Source: Chara braunii (Eukaryota; Streptophyta; Charophyceae; Charales; Characeae). From it: a stretch of DNA of 64,000 nucleotides. The stretch lies in contig BFEA01000295.1 in NCBI GenBank assembly GCA_003427395.1, positions 336,004-400,003 on the forward strand, in the 5' to 3' direction. Of the stretch, positions 32,853 through 44,865 are shown one piece after another. The notes under the pieces were generated by a model, which was given only the letters and a program-made list of their open reading frames with translations, had not been told where the DNA came from and ran no database searches. Every line of letters begins with the position of its first letter. Within the stretch, counting starts at the first letter, position 1. A program made the translations under genes and the position numbers.

Positions 32853-35308
32853 TTGGTATCGGAGCAGGCGTTTCTCCGTGCTCCCTTTCCCCACCCACCC
32901 CCTTCATCACTTGCCACGTGGCTTGAGCAAAACGCTCGCCACTTCTACCCTCATAAAGACACCGGTGCACATTTCGCTTCACAACTTTTTCATCCGGTGT
33001 ATATTTTTTCATATCTTTGGCTTTTCGGAAAGCTCTCGCTGAGCCGCTTCCAACGAGCCATAGATTGCAAAATTTGGTGCGGTAGTTTTGAAATTATGTT
33101 ACTTTAAAGATCGCAATTTTTTATTTTTTTCAGGCTCCAAAATCGCCCACGCTCGTTTTTCAACGAGCGTTATTATTACAAGCCGCGGCTAATGCCGCGC
33201 CATATCTCGTTGGAAGCTCCTTTCGACAATCTTTTCAACGAGTCCTCATTTGCTCAATTCCACCCAGCGGGTGAAATGTTATGAGCAAAATATTCTTTGC
33301 CCTTCCCATGCCCCTCTCCTCCCTTTCCCTGTGGCCATCTCCAAAAGTGCCACGTGGCAATGTGTGAAGACCCCCCTGTTTCAGGGGCTGCTCTACAGTG
33401 GTGAGGGTATGCTCACACAGCAGACCCTGGATATGCAGAACTGCTGCTCCAAAGGGTTGATCAAGATCTCAGCCCCCTCTCTTCTCCAGCTGACTGCTGC
33501 AGTGAAGGCCAAAACCCTCATGGTCTTCGTATACCTTGTGCCCTTGGAGACACCAAGGGCCAGGTATCTTTTCTCTCTCTCCCCCTTCCTCTACTAACCC
33601 ACTCTTCATACCTCTCTCTCCCTCTCTTCTTACTCATAACCCTCCCCCCACCCTACCTTTTCTCCCACTTCCCATTCTTTTACTCTAGCTACTTCATCTC
33701 TTCTTTTCTTTGCTCCTTCTCTCCTTGCTTCTTGATCCCTCTCCACCTTTCCCCAATCCTCCTTTCCCCGAATTACCACCACATCATCCCCCCACCTCCC
33801 ACTTCATCTTTTTCTCTCCCACATCTATTTCTTTCTCTTCTCCTTTACTTTTTCATTCTTATTTCCCCCTTAATTCGATTTTTTTTTCTATTTTTCTTCA
33901 TTCTGTCTCTCTTTTGATTATTTTTCCTCCTTTTTTTTTATTTTTTTCCAAAAATTTGAATCATCTTTTCTCCACCCTCTTTTCTGATTTTCTGATTTAT
34001 TTTATTTATTTTTTATTTATTCTGAAAATTCGACTTTCTTAACAGCAACTCTAAATCTGATTAGGTGTTAGCCTTTCTTGTTTTCGGCACACGTTTTGAC
34101 CCCGTGGGAGTAATGAAGTGCTGCCGAAATTTTCTGTTTTTCTCTTACTTAGTCTTTTCGGCACACTTCGACCCCATGGGGGTAACAAAATGCTGCCAAA
34201 AGTTTTTGACAAATTAGATACTTCATTCCTCCCCACCTCCTCATCCACTTATTTATTTATTTATTTATTTATTTATTTTAATATTTTTTATGTTTTTATT
34301 TTTTTTTTTCTGATTTTTTTTTTTATTATATTTTGTTTGCGGCATCTTGACACCTAGTGTGCTAACCTTCGTCTCTCCTTCCCCTTGGCACATTCTTGAC
34401 CCCGTGGGGGGTAGGGAAATGCTGTTGAAAAATTTCAAAAAAAGAAATATTGTTTTCCCTTCACATCTTTTTACTTATTTTTTTAATTATTTTTATTGTT
34501 CATTTATTTCCTTATTTATTTTTATTTTTTCTCGAAATCTCGCTGTTTATTTATTTTTCTACCGCCTTTCCCTCCCTATGCTTGCTCTTTTACTTTCTTG
34601 ATTAGGTCACCGGTACCCTTCCCTAACCACATAAACCTCGGTTAGGGTTTTCTTAGAATTTTTGTAGGGTTTATGGTTTTTAAAACCCCCCCTACTTTCC
34701 CGTCCTCTTCGGGCACCCTGGACCCGAACCACCCTTCCTCCTTTGACGGCGTCCTCGCAAGCCTTGCGAGAGCTAATCGCCACTTTCTACTGCGGACTTC
34801 CCCCTACGCCCTCCGCTCACGCGGACCTATTCTGGCCTCCTCGAGTCCGGTCCGTCATCTCCCAATGGCCGACGGTGTGTCACACGTCGCCGACACGGCG
34901 ATGACCACGGCATCGGACTCCACACCCGTGCCGGTGGACCCGGGCCATCAGCCCCAGGGGGATCTGCACAGCCTTCTCACCTCCCTCCTTGCGCTCATAC
35001 ATGCGCAACTCGCGACCCTTGCGCCCTTAAAGGCGCAGGTGGTGACCCTTGTCGCCGGCGTGCAGCAACTCGAGGACGCTGGTTGTCCTTCCTCTCCCCA
35101 CCCTATCTCTTGTTCTGGCGCCCAGTCCGGGTCCCGCGTCCTTCCATAGGGTGACTACGGTGGAGCTTCCTCCTTTGCTGCCTTCGACCCGGCCATCTTG
35201 GTGACCGTCCACGCCCCTAGCACGACGGCCGCCACGAGTCAGGTCCTCCCTCATCCTCCATCTCCATCACTGTCCCAGGCAGAGCACCTTTTCGGTGGGT
35301 CCGCTACA
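32853..35308 (+). repeat. Leader unit 2
   Basis: 2456 bp, same parts as unit 1, with a primer-site copy at 32854-32865 and LTR-end remnant at 35243-35308. Its gag start (ATG 34865) is open back to 34673 and forward to 35149 before a stop. Confidence 0.9.
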
Positions 35309-37758
35309 TTGGTATTGGAGCAGGCGTTTCTCCCTGCTCCCTTCCCCCACCCACCCCCTCCATCACTTGCCACGAGGCTTGAGCAAGACGCTCGCCAATT
35401 TTACCCCCGTTATGACACCGGTGCACGTTTCGCTTCAAAACGTTTGCATCTGGTCGCCATTTTCTTGGATCTTTATCTTTTTGGAAATCTCTCGATGAAT
35501 CACTTCCAACGAGCCATAGATTGCGAAATTTGATGTGGTAGTTTTGGAGTTATGTTAATTTAAAGATCGCGATTTTTTTTATTTTTATTTTTTCAGGCTC
35601 CAAAATCGCCCGCGGTCGTTTTGGAGTTATGTTATTACTACAAGCCGCGGCTGATGCCGCGCCATATTTTGTTGGAAGCGCCTTTCGACAAGCTTTCTAA
35701 CGAGTCCTCCTTTGCTCAATTCCACCGAGCGGGTGAAATGTTATGAGCAAAAGAGTATTTGCCCTTCCCTTGCCTCTCTCCTCCCTTTCCCAGTGGCCAT
35801 CTCCAAAAGTGCCACGTGGCACTGTGTGAAGACCCCCGTGTTTCAGGGGCTGCTCTACAGTGGTGAGGGTCTGCTCACACAGCAGACCCTGGATATGCAG
35901 AACAGCTGCTCCAGGGGCTGATCAAGATCTCAGCCCCCTCTCTCGTCCAGCTGACTGCTGTAGTGAAGGCCAAGACCTTCCTCGTCTTCGTGTACCTTGT
36001 GCCCTTGGAGACACCAAGGGCGAGGTATCTTTTCTCTCTCTCCCCCTTCCTCTACTAACCCACTCTCCATCCCTTTCTCTCCCTCTCCTCTTACTCATAA
36101 CCCTTCCCCCACCCTATCTTTTCTCCCACCTCCTATTCTTTTACTCTAGTTACTTCATCTCTTCTTTTCTTTGCTCCTTCTCTCCTTGCTTCTTGATCCC
36201 TCTCCACCTTTCCCCAACCCTCCTCTCCCCCAATTACCACCACTTCATCCCCCCATCTCCCACTTCATCTTTTTTTTCCCCCGTCTATTTCTTTCTCTTC
36301 TCCTTTACTTTTTCATTCTCATTTCCCCCCTACTTCGATTTTTTTTTTCTTTTTTTCTTCTTTCTATCTCTCTTTTCATTATTTTTTCTCCTTTTTTTTT
36401 TTTTTTTCCAAAAATTTGAATCATCTTTTCTCCGCCCTCTTTTCTGATTTTTTTATTTATTTTATTTATTTTTTATTTATTTTGAAAATTCCACTTTCTT
36501 GATAGCAACCTTAAATCTGATTAGGTGTTAGCCTTTCTTGCTTTCGGCATACGTTTTGACCCCGTGGGGATAACGAAGTGCTGCCGAAATTTTCTTATTT
36601 TCTCTTACTTAGTCTTTTCGGCACACTTCGACCCCATGTGGGTAACAAAATGCTGGCAAAAGTTTTTGACAAATTAGATACTTCATTCCTCCCTACCTCC
36701 TTATCCACTTATTTATTTATTTATTTATTTATTATTTCCTTAATTATTTTTNAATTATTTTTNTTTTATTTTTTTTTTGGCGGCATCTTGACACCTAGTG
36801 TGCTCACCTTGGTCTCTCCTTGCCGTTGGCACATTCTTGACCCCGTGCGGGGTAGGGAAATGCTGCTGAAAAATTTCAGAAAAAGAAATATTGTTTTTCC
36901 TTCACATCTTTTTACTTATTTGAAGTTATTTCTTTAATTATTTTTATTATTCATTTATTTCCTTATTTATTTTTATTTTCTCTCGAAATCTCGCTGTTTA
37001 TTTATTTTTCTCCCGCCTTCCCCCCCCTATGCTTGCTCTTTTACTTTCTTGATTAGGTCACCGGTACCCTACCCTAACCACTTAAACCTCGCTTAGGGTT
37101 TTCTTACGGTTTTTGTAGGGNTTAGGGTTCTTCAAAACCCCCCTACTTCCNCGTCCTCTTCGGGCACCCTNCACCCGAACCACCCCTCCCCCTTTGACGG
37201 CGCCCTCGCTAGCCTTGCTAGCACCGTTCGCCGCTTTCTACCGCGAACTTCCCCCTCCGCCCTCCGCTCACGCAGACCTCTTCTGGCCCCCTCGAGTCCG
37301 GTCCGTCATGTCCCCATGGCCGACGGTGTGTCACACGCCNCCGACACGGCGATAGCCACGGCATCGGGCTCCACACCCGTGCCGGTGGACCAAGGCCATC
37401 AGCCCCAGGGGATCTGCACAACCTCGTCACCTCCCTCCTTACGCCCATACAGGCGCNACTCGCGACCCTTGCGCCCTTACAGGCGCAGGTGGTGACCCTT
37501 GCCGCCGGCGTGCGGCAACTCGAGGACGCTGGTCGTCCTTTCTCTCCTTACCCTATCTCTTCTCTTGGCTCTCAGTCCGTGTCCCCCGTCCTCCCACAGG
37601 GTGGTCACGGTGGAGTTTCCTCCTCTGCCGCCCCCGACCCGGCCATCTTGGTGACCGTCCACGCCCCTAGCACGACGACCGCCACAAGTTAGGTCGTCCC
37701 TCATCCTCCATCTCCATCACTATCNCAGGCGGAGCACCTTCCCGGTATGTCCGCTACA
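35309..37758 (+). repeat. Leader unit 3
   Basis: 2450 bp with a primer-site copy at 35310 (TGGTATTGGAGC) and LTR-end remnant at 37692-37758. Scattered single Ns begin at about 36752. Confidence 0.9.
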
Positions 37759-40700
37759 TTGGTATCTGAGCAGGCGTTTCTCCCTGCTCCCTTTCCCCAC
37801 CCTCCCCCTCCATCNCTTGCCACGTGGCTTGAGCAAAACGCTCGCCACTTCTACCNGCGTAATGACACTGGTGCACGTTTTGCTTCAAANCTTTTGCATC
37901 CGGTGTCCATGTTTTCAGGTCTTTATGTTTTTGGAAAGCTCTTGACGAGCCGCTTCCAACGAGCCATAGATTGCGAAATTTGGTGTGGTAGTTTTGGAAT
38001 TATGTTAGTTTAAAGATCGCGATTGTTTTTTTATTTTTTTCAGGCTCCAAAATCGCCCGCGCTCGTTTTTCAACAAACGTTTTTACTACAGGCCGCGGCT
38101 CATGCCGCGCAATATGTCGTTGNAAGCGCCTTTTGANAAGCTTTCCAACGAGCCCTCTTTTGCACAATTTCACCTAGCGGGTGAAAANTTATGAGCAAAA
38201 GAGTTTTTGCCCTTCCCTTGCCCCTCTCCTCCCTTTCCCCGTGNCCATCTCCAAAAGTGTCATGTGACACTGTGTGAAGACCCCCCTGTTTCAGGGGCTG
38301 CTCTACGGTGGTGAGGGTCTGNTCACACAGCAGACCCTGGATCTGCAGAACTGCTGCTCCAGGGGGCTGATCAAGATCTCAGCCCCATCTCTCCTCNANN
38401 TGGCTGCTGCAGTGAAGGCCAAGACCCTCCTGGTCTTGGTGTACCGTGNNCTTGGAGACACCNAGGGCCAGTTATCTTTTCTCTCTCTCCCCCTTCCTCT
38501 ACTAACCCACTCTCCATACCTCTCTCTCCCTCTCCTCTTACTCATAACCCTCTCCCGCCCCACCTTTTCTCCCACNTCCNATTCTTTTACTCTAGTTAGT
38601 TCATNTCTTCTTTTCTTTCCTCCTTCTCTCCTTGCTTCTTGATCCCTCTCCACCTTTCCCCAACCNTCCTCTCCCCCAATTACNACCACATCATCCCCCC
38701 ACCTCCCACTTCATCTTTTTCTCTCCCCCATCTATTTCTTTTTCTTCTCCTTCACTTTTTCATTCTAATATCCCCTTTACTTCGATTTTTTTTTNNNNNN
38801 NNNNNNNNNNNNNNNNNNNNNNNNNNNNNNNNNNNNNNNNNNNNNNNNNNNNNNNNNNNNNNNNNNNNNNNNNNNNNNNNNNNNNNNNNNNNNNNNNNNN
38901 NNNNNNNNNNNNNNNNNNNNNNNNNNNNNNNNNNNNNNNNNNNNNNNNNNNNNNNNNNNNNNNNNNNNNNNNNNNNNNNNNNNNNNNNNNNNNNNNNNNN
39001 NNNNNNNNNNNNNNNNNNNNNNNNNNNNNNNNNNNNNNNNNNNNNNNNNNNNNNNNNNNNNNNNNNNNNNNNNNNNNNNNNNNNNNNNNNNNNNNNNNNN
39101 NNNNNNNNNNNNNNNNNNNNNNNNNNNNNNNNNNNNNNNNNNNNNNNNNNNNNNNNNNNNNNNNNNNNNNNNNNNNNNNNNNNNNNNNNNNNNNNNNNNN
39201 NNNNNNNNNNNNNNNNNNNNNNNNNNNNNNNNNNNNNNNNNNNNNNNNNNNNNNNNNNNNNNNNNNNNNNNNNNNNNNNNNNNNNNNNNNNNNNNNNNNN
39301 NNNNNNNNNNNNNNNNNNNNNNNNNNNNNNNNNNNNNNNNNNNNNNNNNNNNNNNNNNNNNNNNNNNNNNNNNNNNNNNNNNNNNNNNNNNNNNNNNNNN
39401 NNNNNNNNNNNNNNNNNNNNNNNNNNNNNNNNNNNNNNNNNNNNNNNNNNNNNNNNNNNNNNNNNNNNNNNNNNNNNNNNNNNNNNNNNNNNNNNNNNNN
39501 NNNNNNNNNNNNNNNNNNNNNNNNNNNNNNNNNNNNNNNNNNNNNNNNNNNNNNNNNNNAAAAATTTGAATCATCTTTTCTCCACCCTCTTTTCTGATTT
39601 TCTGATTTATTTTATTTATTTTTTATTTATTCTGAAAATTCTACTTTCTGGGCGGCAACCCTAAAACTGATTAGGTGTTAGCCTTTCTTGCTTTCGGCAC
39701 ACGTTTTGACCCCGTGGGAGTAACGAAGGGTGCCAAAATTTTCTGATTTTCTCTTACTTAGTGTTTTCGACACACTTCGACCCCATGGGGGTAACGAAAC
39801 GCTGCCAATTTTTTTTTACAAATTAGATACTTCATTCCTACCCACCTTCTCATCCACTTATTTACTTATTTACTTATTTATTTATTTTTATATTTATTAT
39901 TATTATTTTCTTTTTCTGAAATTTTTATTTTTTATTTTTTGTTTGTGGCATCTTCACACCTAGTGTGCTCACCTTGGTCTCTCCTTCCCCTTGGCACATT
40001 CTTGACCCCGTGGGAGGTAGGGAAATGCTGCCGAAAATTAAAATAAAATAAAATATTGTTTTCCCTTCACATCTTTTTACTTATTTCTTTAATTATTTTT
40101 ATTATTAATTTATTTCCTTATTTATTTTTATTTTCTTTCGAAATATTGATGTTTATTTATTTTTCTCCCTCCTTCCCCCCCCTATGCTTGCTTTTTTACT
40201 TTCTTGATTAGGTCACCGGTACCCTACCCTAACCACTTAAACCTCGGTTAGGGTTTTCTTAGGATTCTTGTAGGGTTTAGGGTTCTTCAAAACCCCCCTA
40301 CTTCCCCATCCTCTTCGGGCACCCTAGACCCGAACCACCCCTCCCCCTTTGACGGCGTCCTCGCTAGCCTTGCTAGCGCCGTTTGCCGCTTTCTACCGCG
40401 GACTTCCCCCTTCGCCTTCCGCTCACGAGGATCTCTTCTAGGCCCCCTCGAGTCCGGTCCGTCATCTCCCCATGACCGACGGTGTGTCACACACCGCCGA
40501 CACGGCGATGACCACGATATCGGGCTCCACACCCGTGCCGGTGGAGCAGGGCCATCAGCCCCAGGGGGATCTGCACACCCTCCTCACCTCCCTCCTTGCG
40601 CTCATATATGCGCAACTCGCGACCCTTGCGCCCTTACAGGCGGTGGTGGTGACCCTTGCCGCGTTGTGCGGCAAATCCCGGACGCTGGTTGTCCTTCCTC

Positions 40701-40850
40701 TCCTCACCCTATCTCTTCTCCTGGCTCCCAGTCCGGGTCCCCCGTCCTCCCACAGGGTGGCCACGGTGGAGCTTCCTCCTCTGCTGCCTCCGACCCGGCC
40801 ATCTTGGTGACCGTCCATGCTCGTAGCACGACGGGCGCCACGAGTCAGGT
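37759..40850 (+). repeat. Leader unit 4, continuous with gag
   Basis: The primer-site copy at 37760 reads TGGTATCTGAGC. Contains the 38795-39559 N gap. At about 40846 it does not jump to an LTR end but continues into gag, so this is the unit that keeps the original leader-gag junction. Confidence 0.85.
38795..39559. other. Assembly gap (765 N)
   Basis: In units 1-3 the sequence between the same two flanks is roughly 75-90 bp of T-rich DNA, so the gap is probably overstated several-fold. Confidence 0.99.
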
Positions 40851-42522
40851 CCTCTCTCAGTCTACGGGCGCACCCGCCCAGACCCCGGTCACTACGGCTA
40901 CGGTACCATAACCCACTACCATGGTCGCAACTTTTTCGGGTGCCCCTCTTCTCCCTTCCTTCGCACGACCGCAGCGCCACCTGGCTCTACCCCTTGTGGG
41001 ATGCCTCGCGCCGCTCGTGCGTCTCCCTCTGCCACACCTCGCTCGACCGACGTTTGAGGTCTCGAGGACGAGATGACCCAACTCCGGACCGACCTCGCCC
41101 TGTCACGCCTTCAGCCACCCCCACCCTCACAGGTGGCCGCGCCTCCCGGCGCACCCCCTTCTTCCTAAATTTTTCCTTCCATGCAGGCTCACTTCCCTCG
41201 CCCTGCTTCCTACCCATCTCCATCCTACCTCCTCCCCATCCCCTCGGTTGCTGCGACCTCTTCTACCGCAGCTCCCGCGCAGCCAACCGCTGTTTTCCCC
41301 GCCGCTCCACCATGCGGCCCCGGCGTACAGTCAGTTGCGCCTCCTCCTCCAGGACCTGCGCCGACTTATTTTGCCGTAGCGCAGTCCCCTACTCCTCGTT
41401 TCCCTTCGCCGCCAAAATGGTGGCGCACCACTCATCCACTTGTCGGACATTCCCTTGTATGACGGCACAGGCAGACGCGTGTCTAGGTGGCTGCAGTCTG
41501 CCACCCGCACGCTCTAGCTCATGGGTGCCACACCCGACACGTGGGTGGGTCACCTCTCCACGCGCCTGCGTGGTGCTCTTTTCGACGCCTGGGAGGATTT
41601 TTATGCTTACTCCCTGCGTGAGGGTCGGACTCCGACCTTCATGGATTTCAAGGCGTTCCTCGAGGATCGCTTCGGAACCCGATATGACGTGACTGACGCC
41701 TTCGAGCGTGTCGTCACTACACGCTGGTCCGGATCTGGTGGCGCTGCCGGCCTGGATCGCCACATCCAGGTTTTTCAGGACGCCCGCCTCGTTTGTGACG
41801 TGGCGTTCCTTCCCGAGGTTGCCATTATCGATTGTTTCTTGGCCAGCTTCCCGCTCGAGTACCGCTCCGAGCTATGGCGGTACAAGTTCACATCAGCCCC
41901 GCAGGCTTACGAGGCCGCCAGGAACCATGAACGGATGCGAACCCGTCTTCACCTCGCCTCCTCCTCTCAGCCTCAGCGCACAGGTTACGCCTCCTCCTCC
42001 TCTCACGACAGTTCCCAGCGCCGTTCCCCTTTCCGTGGTCGCCCCCGCCGTCCCACGCAGCAGGGCCGCCACTTCTCTCGCCGCTTCAGCACGCTCGAGT
42101 ATGGGGCGCAGGACGCTGGTGCCTCGTCGTCCCCAGAGGGTGACCATAGCGCCGACCTCGACCTTGGCAAGGCCGTCCACCACCACGTGGAGGACCCTAC
42201 TCTCCCTATGGCTGAGCGCCTCCAGCTCATCCTCTCCACCCTTTTCCAGGCATGCAGCCGCCCTGGTCACGCTGGCGCGTCGCCCCCAGAGGTCCCTCAG
42301 CAGGACCTCCCTCAAGGCTTTGTCCCTCCTCGCGGTGTTCTTTCCGCTGAGGAGCGCGCGGCTATTTTGGACCGACGTAGGTGTTTGCGCTGCCGCTTGG
42401 ACGATCATACCTCCTCGCGGTGCCCTTATACCACCGCCCTCGACCACCACTACGCTGACCTTTCCCGTCAACGTCGTGCTCAGTTCCCCCCCGACGCCTC
42501 TCATCCCCGCGGCGCCTCCTAG
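40472..42522 (+). pseudogene. gag: Chromovirus gag, frameshifted
   Basis: The first ATG is at 40472 (MTDGVSHTADTAM...), matching the gag starts kept in the leader units. A frameshift near 40665 moves to the frame used downstream. Stops follow in that frame at 40909-40911 and 41515-41517, with Pro/Ala/Ser-rich linker DNA between. The longest piece, 41521-42522, is 333 codons. It has a retrotransposon gag capsid pattern (residues about 10-130, LRGALFDAWEDFYAY near the start), an Arg/Ser-rich linker, and a CX2CX4HX4C knuckle at residues 288-301 (42382-42423). Gag forms the virus-like particle and binds element RNA. It ends in TAG before pol. Confidence 0.85.
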
Positions 42523-44689
42523 CCACGGTGCAGTGTACACCTGCGCCCTCCTCAGTAGTGGGCTTCCCGACATCTCTGTCGTGCTTCGCCCCTCTTGCTA
42601 CAGGAGTTGACGTATCGCAGGACTCGACAGAGTGTACTCAAACCTCTGTCGCAATACCGTTTGCGCCTCCGCAGACCACCGTCTCCCCTCCTTCCCTGCT
42701 GCGACTACCGACGCGTCGAGCCATTCGCTCAGCCCGTTGCAGCGAGCAGCTCGCTACTCGCGAGGACGTTGCGTCCTCTCTTCTGGACTTGAGCATGCTC
42801 CAGGCTCGTCAGGAGCGACTCACCTTCCATGTCGCTGCCCTGCGTCGCCTTCTCACCATCCTCTCTGACCCTGATCGCACCTTCCCGATCATCCAGTACG
42901 ATTGGGGACCTCCACGAGGGTGTACTCAGCGCTGTGGGATTCTGGTTCTCAGGGCAACTTCATTCACCCCCGTGTGGTGAAAGAAGCCCGCTTACCTACG
43001 ACCGGGTCTTCATCTCCCATCTCTGTCACCCTATGGGATGACAAGACCCAGCGCTTCTTCGATCAGACGGTCACCGACCTCCCTTTCTTCCTCACTCTCG
43101 AGCCGACTGATCGTTCCCCGGTGTCTCGTCGCCACCGCTCCTCTGCACATTTCGATGTGATGGAGACGGGGTACGACTTCATTCTCGGCACTCCGTGGTC
43201 TCGTCGGTTCCGCAGCACCGAGGCCGATTGGGCGACCAACATTCTCGTTCTCAAAACGAAGTGTGGACAGACGTATCGCGTACCTTTCATAGGTACCACC
43301 GCGACGCCACGCCCCGATCCTCCTCCCCCGGAGCCTTCCGTGCCCACACCACCTCCTTCTATCACTGTCACCTCGCCTCGGCAGTTCGCCCACTTCATCT
43401 GACAGGACGACGTCGCCTTCTTTATGGTGAACGTGACGGATCTCTTACACTATGATCCACCCTGTCCCGACGCCGAGCTCATCCCTCTGGAGCCAGATCC
43501 TCCTTCTATCTCCATGGCTGCCATCTCTACTTCCGCCCCTCCGCCGTCCGTCGAGTCCACCCCACTGTCGCTCACTGACGCTGACGTTGAGGAACTCGCA
43601 CGCTATACGGCCGACCTGGAGCCCACAGTTCGTGACCTCATCCGAGAGTACCACGACGTTTTTCCATCGTCGTTCTCGTACGCCGGCATCCCACCGATGC
43701 GTGACGTCGAGCACTCCATTGAGCTTATGCCTGACTATCGTGTTTACCACCAGGCACCCTACAGACTCTCGATCCCCGAGGCCACCGAACTCAAGCGTCA
43801 GCTTGAGGAGCTCCTGAGACTGGGTTTCATTAAGCCCAGCAACTTCCCGTGGGGTGCAACCGTCCTCTTTGCTCGCAAAGCGATGGAACTCTTCGTCTCT
43901 GCATCGACTACCGTGGTCTCAACCGCTACACGGTTAAGAACAACTAACCCATGCCTCTTTCCGATGAGCTGTTCGACTGCCTAGCAGGCAACCGCTTCTT
44001 TACGAAGATTGATCTTCGTAGCAGTTACCATCAGATCCGCGTCGCTGCAGCCGACCAGCCGAAGACCGCGTTCCGATCTCGCTTCGGCCACTACGAGTTT
44101 ATGGTGATGCCATTCGGCCTCACCAACGCACCCGCTACCTTTCAGAGGGGTATGAACAACATCTTCAGGGACATCCTGAAGCTGTACGTTCTCGTCTACC
44201 TCGACGATATCCTGGTCTACAGTCGTGCCCTTGAGGAGCACCTCCGACACCTCCGCGACGCCCTTGACCGCTTGCGCAGACATGGCTTCTACGCCAAGCT
44301 GAGCAAGTGCCGCTTTGCCCAGCACAAAGTGGATTTCTTAGGACACTACGTGTCTGACCAGGGTCTTCACATGGACGACGCGAAGATCACTGTTATTGCG
44401 GAGTGGCCCGCTCCCACATCCGCCAAGCAGCTTCGCAGTTTCCTAGGCCTGACCAGCTACTATAGTAATTTCATCCGGGGATACGCTAGGTATTCCTACG
44501 TCCTTACCTCCACCCTCGTCCGGAAGAACCCACCCTGGGCTTAGACACCCCTCCACGAGGATGCCTTCCGCGCCCTCAAGAAGGCGGTGACATGCGCACC
44601 GGTTCTTCACCTACCCGATTTTGATCGCCCTTTTATCCTTACCACCGATGCGTCAGACTTTGCTTTAGGAGCAGTGCTTTCTCAGGTCT

Positions 44690-44865
44690 TCCCCTCCTCT
44701 CTTGATTCCTCTCATCCCCGTATCCCTCGCTTTCCACCCCCTACCCCTACCACTGCTTCCCGAATGACGCCTACTCGTCCAGCTACTGACGAGCCTTCTA
44801 TTGACTATCTCCTTCCATCGCCGAGAACGACACTGTCGAGTCTCGCTCAGGTGATTGTCCGATAG
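44690..44865 (+). other. Pro/Ser-rich insert inside the RNase H domain
   Basis: Between the conserved start (TTDASDFALGAVLSQ) and the next conserved block (IAFYSRQL) there are about 50 extra codons rich in Pro, Ser and Thr. Related elements have only a few residues here. The frame also changes within it. Confidence 0.6.

Noticed and set aside
31284-36447. Phe/Leu/Ser-rich frames in the chromovirus leader
   Set aside because: Read from polypyrimidine tracts; repeated in each unit with frame-shifting differences.
38632-39664. Frames of 265-341 codons
   Set aside because: Mostly N.
41893-42573. 226-codon minus frame
   Set aside because: Shadow of the chromovirus gag on the other strand.
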